17,289 bases of DNA from JAJPJX01 sp964568355 (GTDB lineage: Bacteria > Acidobacteriota > Terriglobia > Bryobacterales > Bryobacteraceae). Position numbers and translations under genes: made by a program. Below, one piece after another: positions 1-7,390 of this stretch (the stretch's first letter is position 1; each line of letters opens with the position of its first letter). The DNA is taken from positions 1 through 17,289 of the forward strand of contig CAZMRK010000375.1 in assembly GCA_964568355.1 (NCBI GenBank), given 5' to 3'. The notes under the pieces are model-generated. The model was not told the origin of the DNA, did not search any database, and worked only from the letters and a program-made list of their open reading frames with translations.

Positions 1-728
1 TGCTCTATGATTCTGTGCCGGAACTGGAGGAGCGGGAGACACGGCTGAAAGCCACCGGTTTCTTCCGCGCGTTGGGGCAGACTCTGCCCCAGGCTGCGCC
101 GCAGGTCTCCGTACGCGAACCGGACGGCCGCGGCATCAAGCTGCTACTGGTGGATAACGACGATTGTTTTATCCACACCCTGGCCAACTATGCGCGGCAG
201 ACCGGCGCGGAGGTGGTGACGTATCGCGCCGGATTTCCACCGGAGCTGCTGCGGCAGGTAGCGCCGAACCTGATTCTGATCTCGCCCGGCCCGGGACGTC
301 CGCAGGATTTTGCGGTGCCCGAGCTGGTAAAGCAAGCGGGGCGGTGGGGCATTCCGGTGTTCGGCGTGTGCCTGGGCCTTCAGGGGATCGTTGAGGCCTT
401 CGGCGGCGAATTGGGCGTGCTCGACTATCCCATGCACGGCAAGCCTTCCTGGGTGACCAACCAGGGGCAGGGAGTATTCCACGGCTTACCGCAGCGCTTC
501 CAAGTGGGGCGCTATCACTCGCTGTTTGCGCGGCGAGAGACATTTCCTGCCGTTCTGGAGGTGACCGCGGAGTCCGAAGACGGCGTGATTATGGCTGTCC
601 GGCACCGGCAACTGCCAATCGAGGCCGTGCAGTTCCATCCCGAATCGATTCTGACGTCCAAAGGAGATAGCGGGCTGGATCTGATGCGCAACGCCGTGAA
701 GTTGGGGCGGCCGGCGCTGGTGCGCTGA
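1..728 (+). CDS. trpE: Anthranilate synthase, fused TrpE-TrpG type, C-terminal part (partial at 5' end)
   Basis: This is the glutamine amidotransferase half of anthranilate synthase, which supplies ammonia for making anthranilate from chorismate in tryptophan biosynthesis. The reading frame is open to the left edge (codons from base 3 read LYDSVPELEERETRLKA), so the GTG at 15 is not a start; that stretch matches the end of a TrpE chorismate-binding domain. A short linker follows, then a class I glutaminase domain beginning at LLLVDNDDCF. Visible motifs are SPGPGRP (oxyanion region), the nucleophile Cys in GVCLGLQ (codon 369-371), HGKPSW, RYHSL, and the His-Glu pair of the triad in QFHPES. One polypeptide carrying both activities is typical of the fused form known from Rhizobium and relatives. 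It ends 10 bases before the stop of the convergent TonB receptor gene. Function is confident; the TrpE part lies outside the window. Confidence 0.9.
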   Translation, partial: LYDSVPELEERETRLKATGFFRALGQTLPQAAPQVSVREPDGRGIKLLLVDNDDCFIHTLANYARQTGAEVVTYRAGFPPELLRQVAPNLILISPGPGRPQDFAVPELVKQAGRWGIPVFGVCLGLQGIVEAFGGELGVLDYPMHGKPSWVTNQGQGVFHGLPQRFQVGRYHSLFARRETFPAVLEVTAESEDGVIMAVRHRQLPIEAVQFHPESILTSKGDSGLDLMRNAVKLGRPALVR

Positions 729-738
729 CCGCCATCGT

Positions 739-3700
739 TCAGAAGGTCAATTTCAAAGCAAATTGCATGTCGCGGTTGTCCCCGTTGGTAGTGGTGATCT
801 GTCCGACCGTAGGAGATCCGATGGCCGCGTTTGGCGCGCCGAAGAACGGTGTGTTGAACAGATTGAAAGTATCCAGCCGGAACTGCAAGTTGAACCGTTC
901 GTGAATCCTATTGCTCTTAACGAACGAGAGATCCAGGTTCCGTTGGCCCGGGGCGTAGAGCACGCCACGAGCGACATTGCCATAGGTATTGGCCGGCGGC
1001 GCCACGAACGCTGAAGTATCGAACCACATCTTCGGGTCGGGATTGTCCAGGGTCCCGGAACCTATGCGGTTAGGCCAACTCGTCGCACCGTTGTTGACGC
1101 CCGTATTCAAAGTGACGTTGTAAGGACGTCCGGTCTGCAACGTGACGATCCCGGCCAGCGACCATCCACCCACCAAGCGTGTGATCAGTCCCTGGGAGAG
1201 ATATTTCTTCCCGCTACCGAAAGGTAGCTCATACAGATAACTGGTGACGAAGCGGTGCTTGGTATCAAAGCCGGAGGGACCGCGGCCAGCGGTGATATTG
1301 GTGATGGTCTGGGGGCTGCCAGTATTACCTCCGCCACTCGCCGCCGATCCGCCATAGTCGAGCGATTTCGCCCAGGTATACGCAGCCAGAAACTGCAGAC
1401 CGGAGGAAAAGTTCTTCACCAGCTTGGCTTGCAGGCTATTGTAAGTGGACGAGTTGCGCGGATCGATCTGGATGATATTGGACATGTCGGAGAGCGCCTG
1501 AAGCAGACGCCGGGATTGCAGGGTTCCGGTACCCGGCTGCACCTCGTTGGGGTTGTAAGTGAAGAGCACGTGTGTGTAGTGCGCCCCGGCATACCCAACT
1601 TCCGCCATAAGGCTGGAGTTGATCTGGCGTTCGATGTTAAAGCTCCAGGTCTGGGCAGCGGTACTCTGGTTGGCGAACGAGTGGCCCAGCACGCGGGGAT
1701 TGGCCGTGTTCAATTCGGCCGTCGTGGCCGGCTTCACCGTCTGAACTGGTGGGAATGGATTGGCGATCGTCGGAACGTTTGAGTAGTCGGTGGGATTTGT
1801 GGCGATGTTGCTGATGTTCTGCGATACCGTATAAGGCACCTGCTGGCCGAGAAGGTTGGAGGCCGATGCCTGCTCCGGAAAATACGAGATGCCATAGCCG
1901 GCGCGCAAAATCGTCCTGGCATTGCCGCCCAAATCGTAAGCCAAACCGATACGCGGCCCGACGTTGCCCCAGCGAGTCTGCTTGTTGGCCGTTTCCGAAA
2001 CTCCGTTTTCGCCAGCGTAGACCAGTTTCAGATTGACCAGGTCGAAATTCGTCAGACGGTTGCGGATTTCTTTGTCCGGCACGAAGATGTCATAGCGCAC
2101 ACCCAGGTTCAGGGTGAGCCGGGGAGCGACTTTCCAGTCATCCTGGAAGAAGAACGCATGATCCTGGTTGGTCATGTAATAGGGTTCCAGCAGGAAACCC
2201 CGTGTGGCACCATTGGTCATATACCCAATCAGTAGCGTGGCCAGCCCTGTCCCGCCTGAGTTGGTAATCGGATCGTTGGTGAAATTATTTGCAAAGGAAA
2301 TGGTGCCTCGCGTATCCGTATTGGTGAATGGCGAAACCATCCGGCGGACGTAGCGATAGCCGAATTTCATGATGTGGCGGCCTCGAGTCCAGGAGAGATT
2401 GTCCTCTAACTGCCAGTGGGTTTCCCGAGGATTGGCCGGGAGGAAATTCGGTCCGCCGCTCAGGCCGGTCATATCGGTGACGTTGATATTCGGCAGTCCA
2501 GTGCTGAAACTGGAAATATTGATGCCTTGAATGCCGAGCGAAGCGGCCGAGTTATGGCCGAAGTCCGATTGCACCGTGGTGGGAATAGTGCGCGCGTAGC
2601 CGGCGCGGAATTCGTTTAGCAGGTTGGCGCGAAAGATGTGGGCTTCATTGAAGGCCAGCCCCTGGGTGGCCAGTCGCGTGTTCTGAATGCCGGCGACATA
2701 GGGGCCGAGGTCAAACTTCTGCCTGGCCGATTCGGGCGTAGGGAGGCAGCAGTTGGCCTGACCCTGGGGCGCATCCAGGTCGAACTTTTCGAAACTGTAA
2801 CGGACGAATGCGGAGTCATTGTCGGAAATGCGGTGGTCGATGCGGAAATTGAAGCCTTTGTCGCTGATCGAACGGGGCACGTTCGAAGTGTAGTTATTGA
2901 AATTACCCGGACCGTTGGGCAGGGGATAGATGCTGGCGACATTCGCGCCCACAGCATTGATCCGGCCCAGAGGGATGACATTGCCTGGGAACGGATCGCG
3001 CAGGTATTGCGGGTTGCTGGTGGAGACGGCCATGGTGGGATCATAGTTTGGATTCAAGCGGGTCGTCAGGGGATCGTAGATCCGGATCAGGCTGCCTTTG
3101 GAATCGATGTACTGGCTGAAATCTCCGGTACGTGCCAGGGCTGTTGGAACGGAATTCACAAAGGTTAGCCCCTTGCGCTCCTCCAAGCCGTAGAAATCCG
3201 CGAAGAAGAATGTGTGGTTCTTGCCGTTATAGAGCTTGGGTAAGATGACCGGACCGCCCATCGAAGCTCCGAACTGATTGCGGCGGAACGGCGGCTTGGC
3301 CTGCGAACTGGAGTTAAAGTAATTGCGGGCGTCCAGTTTGTCATTGCGCAAGAACTCGAACAGGGAGCCATGAATTTCGTTAGCCCCTGAGTTCGTCGAG
3401 ACCGACACGACGCCTGCCCCACGGCCGAATTCCGCGGAATATGTCCCTGTGAGGACTTTGAACTCCCGGACGGACTCCACCGAGGGCTGGACAATGACGG
3501 TATTGAAAGTGTACTCGTTGTTATCAATCCCGTCGACCAGCCATGCATTGGTGTTCGCCTGGCTACCGAGCGCGTTGAAGTTGGAGGCCGCTCGCGGATT
3601 GAACGTGCTGGCTCCAGAGAGGTTTTCTCCTTGCTGCCCCTGTGTGACACCGGGAGCCAGGTAAACCAGTTGGGCGAAGTTGCGTCCGTTGAGCGGCAGT

Positions 3701-4140
3701 TCGCGGACGGCGCGCTGCTCCACGACGTCGCCCACTTCAGCGCTTGTCGAGCGAACCAGAGGCGCGGCCTCGGTCACCGTGACCGTTTCACTGACCGTTC
3801 CCAAGGACAGCATGAGATCGATTCTAGCCTTCTGGTCTACCTGCAAAGTAATTCCCGAGCGGACCTCTCGTTTGAAGCCTTGTTGCTCGACACTGACTTC
3901 ATAAGATCCAGGAATCAGAAAGGGTGCGTTATAGGAACCGGTGTCATCGGTCTGGTAAACCTGGCGGGTACCTTTGGTGACTTCGGTGATGACAACTTGT
4001 GCTCCGACGACAGCCGCGCCGGTATTATCATGAACCGTCCCAAGAATGGTCCCCGTGGTCACTTGAGCGCGGGAATAAGAACCCGCACCTATCGTAACAA
4101 GCAGGATGGCCCCCATCCGCTTGAGGTCGCGAGTCGACAT
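739..4140 (-). CDS. TonB-dependent receptor, Oar-like, with carboxypeptidase-regulatory-like domain
   Basis: This is a large outer-membrane protein of 1133 residues. Residues 1-25 form a signal peptide (basic start, hydrophobic core, cleavage likely after SRA). Residues about 27-112 are a carboxypeptidase-regulatory-like beta-sandwich (GTILGTVHDNTGAAVVGA, then GSYNAPFLIPGSYEV). SETVTVTEAAPLV (117-129) is TonB-box-like, and the plug follows (LPLNGRNF, LVDGIDNNEY, EFGRGAGVVSVSTNSG, to about 255). The rest is a beta-barrel ending in an aromatic residue (LKLTF), as outer-membrane proteins do. The class is expanded in acidobacteria and is usually annotated as a TonB-dependent or Oar-like receptor; the substrate cannot be read, though oligosaccharides or plant polymers are common guesses. 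The ATG at 4140 is preceded by a G-rich run (GGGGG, 6 bases upstream) and gives the expected signal peptide. A candidate promoter lies about 80-110 bases upstream. Confidence 0.93.
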   Translation of the reverse strand: MSTRDLKRMGAILLVTIGAGSYSRAQVTTGTILGTVHDNTGAAVVGAQVVITEVTKGTRQVYQTDDTGSYNAPFLIPGSYEVSVEQQGFKREVRSGITLQVDQKARIDLMLSLGTVSETVTVTEAAPLVRSTSAEVGDVVEQRAVRELPLNGRNFAQLVYLAPGVTQGQQGENLSGASTFNPRAASNFNALGSQANTNAWLVDGIDNNEYTFNTVIVQPSVESVREFKVLTGTYSAEFGRGAGVVSVSTNSGANEIHGSLFEFLRNDKLDARNYFNSSSQAKPPFRRNQFGASMGGPVILPKLYNGKNHTFFFADFYGLEERKGLTFVNSVPTALARTGDFSQYIDSKGSLIRIYDPLTTRLNPNYDPTMAVSTSNPQYLRDPFPGNVIPLGRINAVGANVASIYPLPNGPGNFNNYTSNVPRSISDKGFNFRIDHRISDNDSAFVRYSFEKFDLDAPQGQANCCLPTPESARQKFDLGPYVAGIQNTRLATQGLAFNEAHIFRANLLNEFRAGYARTIPTTVQSDFGHNSAASLGIQGINISSFSTGLPNINVTDMTGLSGGPNFLPANPRETHWQLEDNLSWTRGRHIMKFGYRYVRRMVSPFTNTDTRGTISFANNFTNDPITNSGGTGLATLLIGYMTNGATRGFLLEPYYMTNQDHAFFFQDDWKVAPRLTLNLGVRYDIFVPDKEIRNRLTNFDLVNLKLVYAGENGVSETANKQTRWGNVGPRIGLAYDLGGNARTILRAGYGISYFPEQASASNLLGQQVPYTVSQNISNIATNPTDYSNVPTIANPFPPVQTVKPATTAELNTANPRVLGHSFANQSTAAQTWSFNIERQINSSLMAEVGYAGAHYTHVLFTYNPNEVQPGTGTLQSRRLLQALSDMSNIIQIDPRNSSTYNSLQAKLVKNFSSGLQFLAAYTWAKSLDYGGSAASGGGNTGSPQTITNITAGRGPSGFDTKHRFVTSYLYELPFGSGKKYLSQGLITRLVGGWSLAGIVTLQTGRPYNVTLNTGVNNGATSWPNRIGSGTLDNPDPKMWFDTSAFVAPPANTYGNVARGVLYAPGQRNLDLSFVKSNRIHERFNLQFRLDTFNLFNTPFFGAPNAAIGSPTVGQITTTNGDNRDMQFALKLTF

Positions 4141-4218
4141 GGACTACCCCCAAAAAGCTGCGCATCTCCCCCTAAGAACTGGATACGCAACTTTCCCGTA
4201 ACAAGCTAAACAGATCTT

Positions 4219-4248
4219 ATTATGGGAGTCAAGTGACCGAACGTTAAA
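4219..4248 (-). promoter_or_regulatory. Candidate sigma-70-type promoter for the TonB-dependent receptor
   Basis: On the minus strand, TTTAAC (4243-4248) is followed after 18 bases by CATAAT (4219-4224, five of six matches to the -10 consensus). A TTGACT lies inside the spacer but is badly spaced. The surrounding stretch is visibly richer in A and T than the genes. This would leave an untranslated leader of about 70 bases. The assignment rests on pattern only. Confidence 0.3.
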
Positions 4249-4354
4249 TTTTTTCTATTAGTGGCGCCGCTCTTTACGTGAGTTTTCTAACATAGGAAGA
4301 TTGCCATCGGCCGCTGAGAAACAGGCAGGCCGGCAGTAAGAGGCGTTTGTTCCG

Positions 4355-4385
4355 GCGTCGCGCCGAAAGCCATCCGGCGCGGCGC
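4355..4385 (-). terminator. GC-rich hairpin downstream of the secreted protein gene, possible terminator
   Basis: The arms at 4355-4365 and 4375-4385 pair over 11 positions around a 9-base loop, with one A-C mismatch in the minus-strand transcript (a G-U pair on the plus strand). It begins 39 bases beyond the stop codon of the minus-strand gene ending at 4425. The bases after it on the minus strand (GGAACAAACGCC) are not a proper U-tract, so it may be a transcript-stabilising hairpin or a weak terminator. Confidence 0.4.
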
Positions 4386-4424
4386 GATCATTTCCTTACC
4401 ACGCTTCGATTCTTTACCGATTCA

Positions 4425-5231
4425 TCAATAGGCTCGCCAGCTTCCCAAAGAGGCGGAGCTATAAGTAGTGAGCGTCCCCTGCTCGGCATTCACCCGCAAA
4501 CCCAGTACGGCCATAAACTGGCTGTCTGTGGTGAATTCGGCGATCACGCGTTTTCCCTGGAGTGCTTCAACCTGCGAGAAATCGAAATTGAGACGGCCTG
4601 CCGCCGGGACGGGAAACGTGGAGGTGCCGAGTAATTCACCCCCCTCCGAGAAAACACGCACCTGGATGTTGGCAGCGGTCAGGCTGACCAGAACCGCGGA
4701 GGATGCGACGCCGCCGGTATTGTCCACGGATAGCAAGGTCTTCTGCTCATTGACCGTGGTAAGCGGCACGAAGGCCTCCGAGTTTCCGTAATGCAGCGAC
4801 ACGGTGGTCGCCACCTTGCCATAGGTCCCGCTGACATAGCCGTCCTGCACAAGCAACCCCCAGCCTTCCACGACCGGGGCGTCCTGGTCCGCTACTGTCT
4901 CGACTGTATAGGAACCGTGCCCCGGGATCGTCACGATGAGCCCTGCCGCGCTACCGACGCCGACGAAGGGAAAGGCCAGGTCGCTGCCGGCGGAATCTGC
5001 AAATACCAGCCTTACTTTGGCTTCGGTGTCCTGCAGATTCATCAGCGTGATGCTGGTTTTCCAGGGGCCGCCGGCAAGGACCTCCGGGATGACGCAGTCG
5101 GCCAAAGTATCGATAGCGGCTTTCGGGGAAATCCGTCCGGCCGGGCCGGCTTCCACCCGAGCGCCGGCCAACAGCGGATAGGCCGAGAAAATTCCGGCCA
5201 GTAACACGAAAATCGAGCGTGGTTTCGACAT
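4425..5231 (-). CDS. Secreted protein of unknown function, beta-rich
   Basis: I do not recognise a named family. The product is 268 residues if it starts at the ATG at 5231, which begins a clean signal peptide (MSKPRSIFVLLAGIFSAYPLLAGA, cleavage likely after residue 24) and has GGGGAGA about ten bases upstream. An in-frame GTG at 5264 would add 11 residues before the signal sequence and has no ribosome binding site. The mature part has alternating hydrophobic beta-strand patterns and few charges: WKTSITLMNLQDTEAKVRLVF near 57-77, an IPGHGSYTVE turn near 102-111, and a second similar half from about 152 (FVPLTTVNEQKTLLSVDNTG). This is the style of immunoglobulin-like or adhesin-like sandwich proteins common in acidobacterial secretomes. 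It may share a transcript with rsmI, 50 bases upstream. An extracellular or periplasmic location is fairly safe; function is unknown. Confidence 0.75.
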   Translation of the reverse strand: MSKPRSIFVLLAGIFSAYPLLAGARVEAGPAGRISPKAAIDTLADCVIPEVLAGGPWKTSITLMNLQDTEAKVRLVFADSAGSDLAFPFVGVGSAAGLIVTIPGHGSYTVETVADQDAPVVEGWGLLVQDGYVSGTYGKVATTVSLHYGNSEAFVPLTTVNEQKTLLSVDNTGGVASSAVLVSLTAANIQVRVFSEGGELLGTSTFPVPAAGRLNFDFSQVEALQGKRVIAEFTTDSQFMAVLGLRVNAEQGTLTTYSSASLGSWRAY

Positions 5232-5281
5232 GCAGCAAAGTCTCCCCACTGTGCTTATCGACACAAAGAAGAATTTGCCTG

Positions 5282-6109
5282 CTATCTTCGGGATTTCTCC
5301 AGGTGGTCGTAGACTTGACGCTTGGAAAGACCGCGGCGGCGGGCTACGGCTTTGATCGCGTCCATCCGGGGCAGACCCTGCCGAAGATAACCTTCGACGG
5401 CTTCCTCGATCGGTGTAGTATCTTCTTCTCCGCCGATGCCCTTCCCGATCAGGAGTGTGATTTCCCCTTTCACGGTGTCGCGCGAAGCCAGGGTGGCATG
5501 GACCTGGGCGGCGGTGCCGCGCAGAAACTCTTCGTGCATCTTGGTCAGTTCGCGGGCCACGACAACCGGCCGGGAACCGAGGACGGTTTGGATGTCGGCC
5601 AGCGTCTCCAGAATACGGTGCGGTGCTTCGTAGAAGATCAGGGTGGCGGGCTGATCTTTGAGGTTTTCGAGGACGCGGGAACGCTGGCCGGACCTTGGCG
5701 GCAGAAAGCCTCCGAAATAGAAAGAGTCGGTAGGAAGGCCAGAGGCGGCCAGAGCAGCCACCAGCGCCGCGGGGCCGGGGACCGGTTCCACCGCGATGCC
5801 GGCCTCCAGCGCCGCCCGCACCAGGCGATAGCCGGGGTCGGAGACAAGCGGCATACCGGCATCGGAGACCAGGGAGATGCTGGTTCCTTCGGCCAGGCGA
5901 GCGACCAGTTCCGCAGCGCGGGCCGCCTCATTGTGCTCGTGATAGCTGACCAGGGGCCGGTCGATACCGTAGTAGTCCAGCAGTTTGCGCGTCTGCCGCG
6001 TATCTTCACAGGCGATCAGGGAGCACTCACGCAGGATGCGAACCGCGCGAAAGGTGATGTCCTCCAGGTTGCCTATGGGGGTCGCCACCAGATACAGGAT
6101 ACCGGACAC
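5282..6109 (-). CDS. rsmI: 16S rRNA (cytidine(1402)-2'-O)-methyltransferase RsmI
   Basis: The enzyme transfers a methyl group from S-adenosylmethionine to the 2'-hydroxyl of C1402 in 16S rRNA, in the ribosomal P-site region. With the GTG at 6109 as start the protein has 275 residues, the usual length for the family. Motifs of this tetrapyrrole-methylase-fold enzyme are present in order: LVATPIGN (7-14), ACEDTR (33-38), VSDAGMPLVSDPG (81-93), PVPGPAA (109-115), FYEAPHR (159-165), ARELTK, then KGEIT (214-218). The C-terminus has the usual small helical segment with AIKAVARRRGLSKRQVYDHL. The frame stays open upstream to a TTG at 6196, but that 29-residue extension (FFPVPRAIPVRYPPY) is unlike RsmI, whose N-terminus normally begins just before LYLVATPIGN. 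No Shine-Dalgarno precedes the GTG, while a -10-like TATACT ends six bases before it, so the mRNA may be leaderless. Confidence 0.93.
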   Translation of the reverse strand: MSGILYLVATPIGNLEDITFRAVRILRECSLIACEDTRQTRKLLDYYGIDRPLVSYHEHNEAARAAELVARLAEGTSISLVSDAGMPLVSDPGYRLVRAALEAGIAVEPVPGPAALVAALAASGLPTDSFYFGGFLPPRSGQRSRVLENLKDQPATLIFYEAPHRILETLADIQTVLGSRPVVVARELTKMHEEFLRGTAAQVHATLASRDTVKGEITLLIGKGIGGEEDTTPIEEAVEGYLRQGLPRMDAIKAVARRRGLSKRQVYDHLEKSRR

Positions 6110-6115
6110 TCTTTG

Positions 6116-6121
6116 AGTATA
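6116..6121 (-). promoter_or_regulatory. -10-like element next to the rsmI start; possible leaderless transcript
   Basis: TATACT on the minus strand ends six bases before the chosen GTG start of rsmI, so transcription starting at the usual distance would begin at or next to the start codon. No convincing -35 is seen 16-18 bases further upstream, and no ribosome binding site is seen. Pattern only. Confidence 0.35.
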
Positions 6122-6540
6122 CGGGGGATACCGGACCGGGATGGCACGGGGGACGGGAAAGAAGCAGGTAGTTGCGAAGTTTCTATATGGCAGCAATGCC
6201 GCAAAATGCCATTTCTGGATCTTTTTTGCAGGTGATCGATTAAATTCTTAAGTCCGAAAGCGGTGAAGTTTAGGACAAAATATTTGTGGGCTGCCTTTGG
6301 GCAAGGGTCATTTCTTGCTTGTGAGTGGCCGTATCTTCAAGAATTCAGAAAGAGAGTCATTCCAGATGAAATATCCGGAAAGTCAGGGGAAATTTATGAG
6401 GAAATTCTGGAAATAAGATCATGTATTGGTATTAAACGTGCTTGGGGCGAAAGCAATTCTCCAAGGGAGCACCTCAAATAGGTGAGGCTTTCTACCGGAG
6501 GACGGATTGTGGCGCCGCGCGAAGCATTCGCTCGCCGGCT

Positions 6541-6547
6541 GGAGGAG
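6541..6547 (+). promoter_or_regulatory. Shine-Dalgarno that sets the start of the LuxR-type regulator
   Basis: GGAGGAG lies six bases before the ATG at 6554. No other in-frame start (GTG at 6482, GTG at 6668) has a comparable site, so this fixes the start. Confidence 0.75.
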
Positions 6548-6553
6548 TTGGAA

Positions 6554-7390
6554 ATGGCTCCAAGACAGAATTCAGAGACAGCGTTCCCGTTTACGACCCC
6601 GGCTCGGACCGGTGGCTCGAACCGTTTTCCCCCCGGCACACAAACGACTACTCAGACGGCGTCCTGCGTGACCCATATTGGCCTTTTGAGCCGGAATGCC
6701 TTCCTGGCAGCCGGGCTCCGGGCCATCGTTACAGGAACAGAGGAGTTCTGCCTGGATGACACCCACGGCGATCTCGCCTCGCTGGCGGCATCCGGGACGT
6801 CCCCGGATATTCTATTGGTCGATGTATTGGATGGCCTTTCGCTGAGCGACTTAGTACAGATCCGTCACCTGCTACCGAAGGCCCGAATACTACTCTGGGG
6901 TTGCTGTATTTCTCCCGAGCTGGCAGCGCAGGCTATCCGCCTGGGAGCGGCGGGTGCGTTACACATGTCCGATTCCTACGTGGAGCAACTGGAGCAACTC
7001 CGCCAAACCGTGCGGGGCGAAATCTGTGTAGACCAGGAAACGGCGGCGCGCATGGTCCTGCTGCAGCAGGTCGGGCTGAGCCGGCGCGAAGGCCAGATCG
7101 TCCAACTACTGATGGCAGGGAAAAAGAATAAGGAGATTGCCTGGGATCTCCATCTGACCACTGGAACCGTGCGGGTCTACCTGCATCATATTTTCCGCAA
7201 GACGGGCAGTAAGGATCGTTGGGAGCTGGCGCTGTGGGGGCAGCGCAATCTGGTGCTGCCGGCCGGTGACACCTGGGGCCCGGAAAGCGGGAAGAATTTC
7301 GAGATGAAGTTACTGCTCGTTCCATCTTCGGCGGAGTACATCGGCCGGGCGGCTCCTCACTGCGCCAAGGCCGCTTACAAGTCGCGATAG
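6554..7390 (+). CDS. NarL/LuxR-type DNA-binding regulator with a degenerate receiver domain
   Basis: A 278-residue transcription regulator. Residues 1-38 are a polar, Pro/Thr-rich and probably disordered tail. Residues about 39-158 follow the receiver fold (HIGLLSRNAFLAAGL, PDILLVDV, ARILLWG, AIRLGAAGALHMS). Residues 174-228 are a LuxR helix-turn-helix (GLSRREGQIVQLLMAGKKNKEIAWDL, TTGTVRVYLHHIF). About 50 further residues follow, where most relatives end. D90 sits at the phospho-acceptor position. The acidic pair that normally binds Mg2+ at the first strand is absent (IGLLSRN), and the conserved lysine of GxxxK appears as Met138. Phosphorylation as in a standard two-component regulator is therefore doubtful, and no histidine kinase gene is nearby. 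The last 16 bases overlap the tail of the convergent deacetylase gene. Targets unknown. Confidence 0.85.
   Translation: MAPRQNSETAFPFTTPARTGGSNRFPPGTQTTTQTASCVTHIGLLSRNAFLAAGLRAIVTGTEEFCLDDTHGDLASLAASGTSPDILLVDVLDGLSLSDLVQIRHLLPKARILLWGCCISPELAAQAIRLGAAGALHMSDSYVEQLEQLRQTVRGEICVDQETAARMVLLQQVGLSRREGQIVQLLMAGKKNKEIAWDLHLTTGTVRVYLHHIFRKTGSKDRWELALWGQRNLVLPAGDTWGPESGKNFEMKLLLVPSSAEYIGRAAPHCAKAAYKSR

Larger units (their letters stand above)
4141..4424. other. Intergenic region between the secreted protein gene and the TonB receptor gene
   Basis: There is no credible gene in these 284 bases. The part near 4141-4260 is AT-rich and holds the receptor's candidate promoter. The part near 4350-4390 is very GC-rich and holds a strong inverted repeat (see the separate entry). 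An open frame that starts at 4347 on the plus strand only continues antisense into the secreted protein gene and does not look coding. Confidence 0.6.
6110..6553. other. Divergent intergenic region between rsmI and the LuxR-type regulator, AT-rich core
   Basis: These 444 bases separate two divergent genes and should contain both promoters. The part from about 6200 to 6450 is markedly AT-rich compared with all neighbours. An open frame at 6263-6481 (+, GTG start, 72 codons) uses A/T-ending codons and AGA/AGG arginine codons, unlike the genes here, and its product matches nothing I know, so I regard it as chance. Small inverted repeats are visible: CACCT/AGGTG at 6470-6484 and CTTGG/CCAAG near 6440-6464. 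No clear promoter for the plus-strand gene could be picked. Confidence 0.5.

Noticed and set aside
6110..6196. TTG start of rsmI at 6196
   Set aside because: The added 29 residues are not found in RsmI proteins, and the GTG at 6109 gives the standard length and N-terminus.
5219..6235. A 338-codon open frame on the plus strand
   Set aside because: It is antisense to rsmI, which is unmistakable on the other strand.
6290..6330. A possible sigma-54 promoter (GGGCA ... TTGC) before the regulator
   Set aside because: The distance between the GG and GC elements is about 15 bases instead of 10.
6263..6481. A 72-codon open frame on the plus strand ending directly before the regulator's open frame
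   Set aside because: It lies in AT-rich DNA, uses A/T-ending codons and AGA/AGG unlike the real genes, starts with GTG without a ribosome binding site, and the product resembles nothing known.
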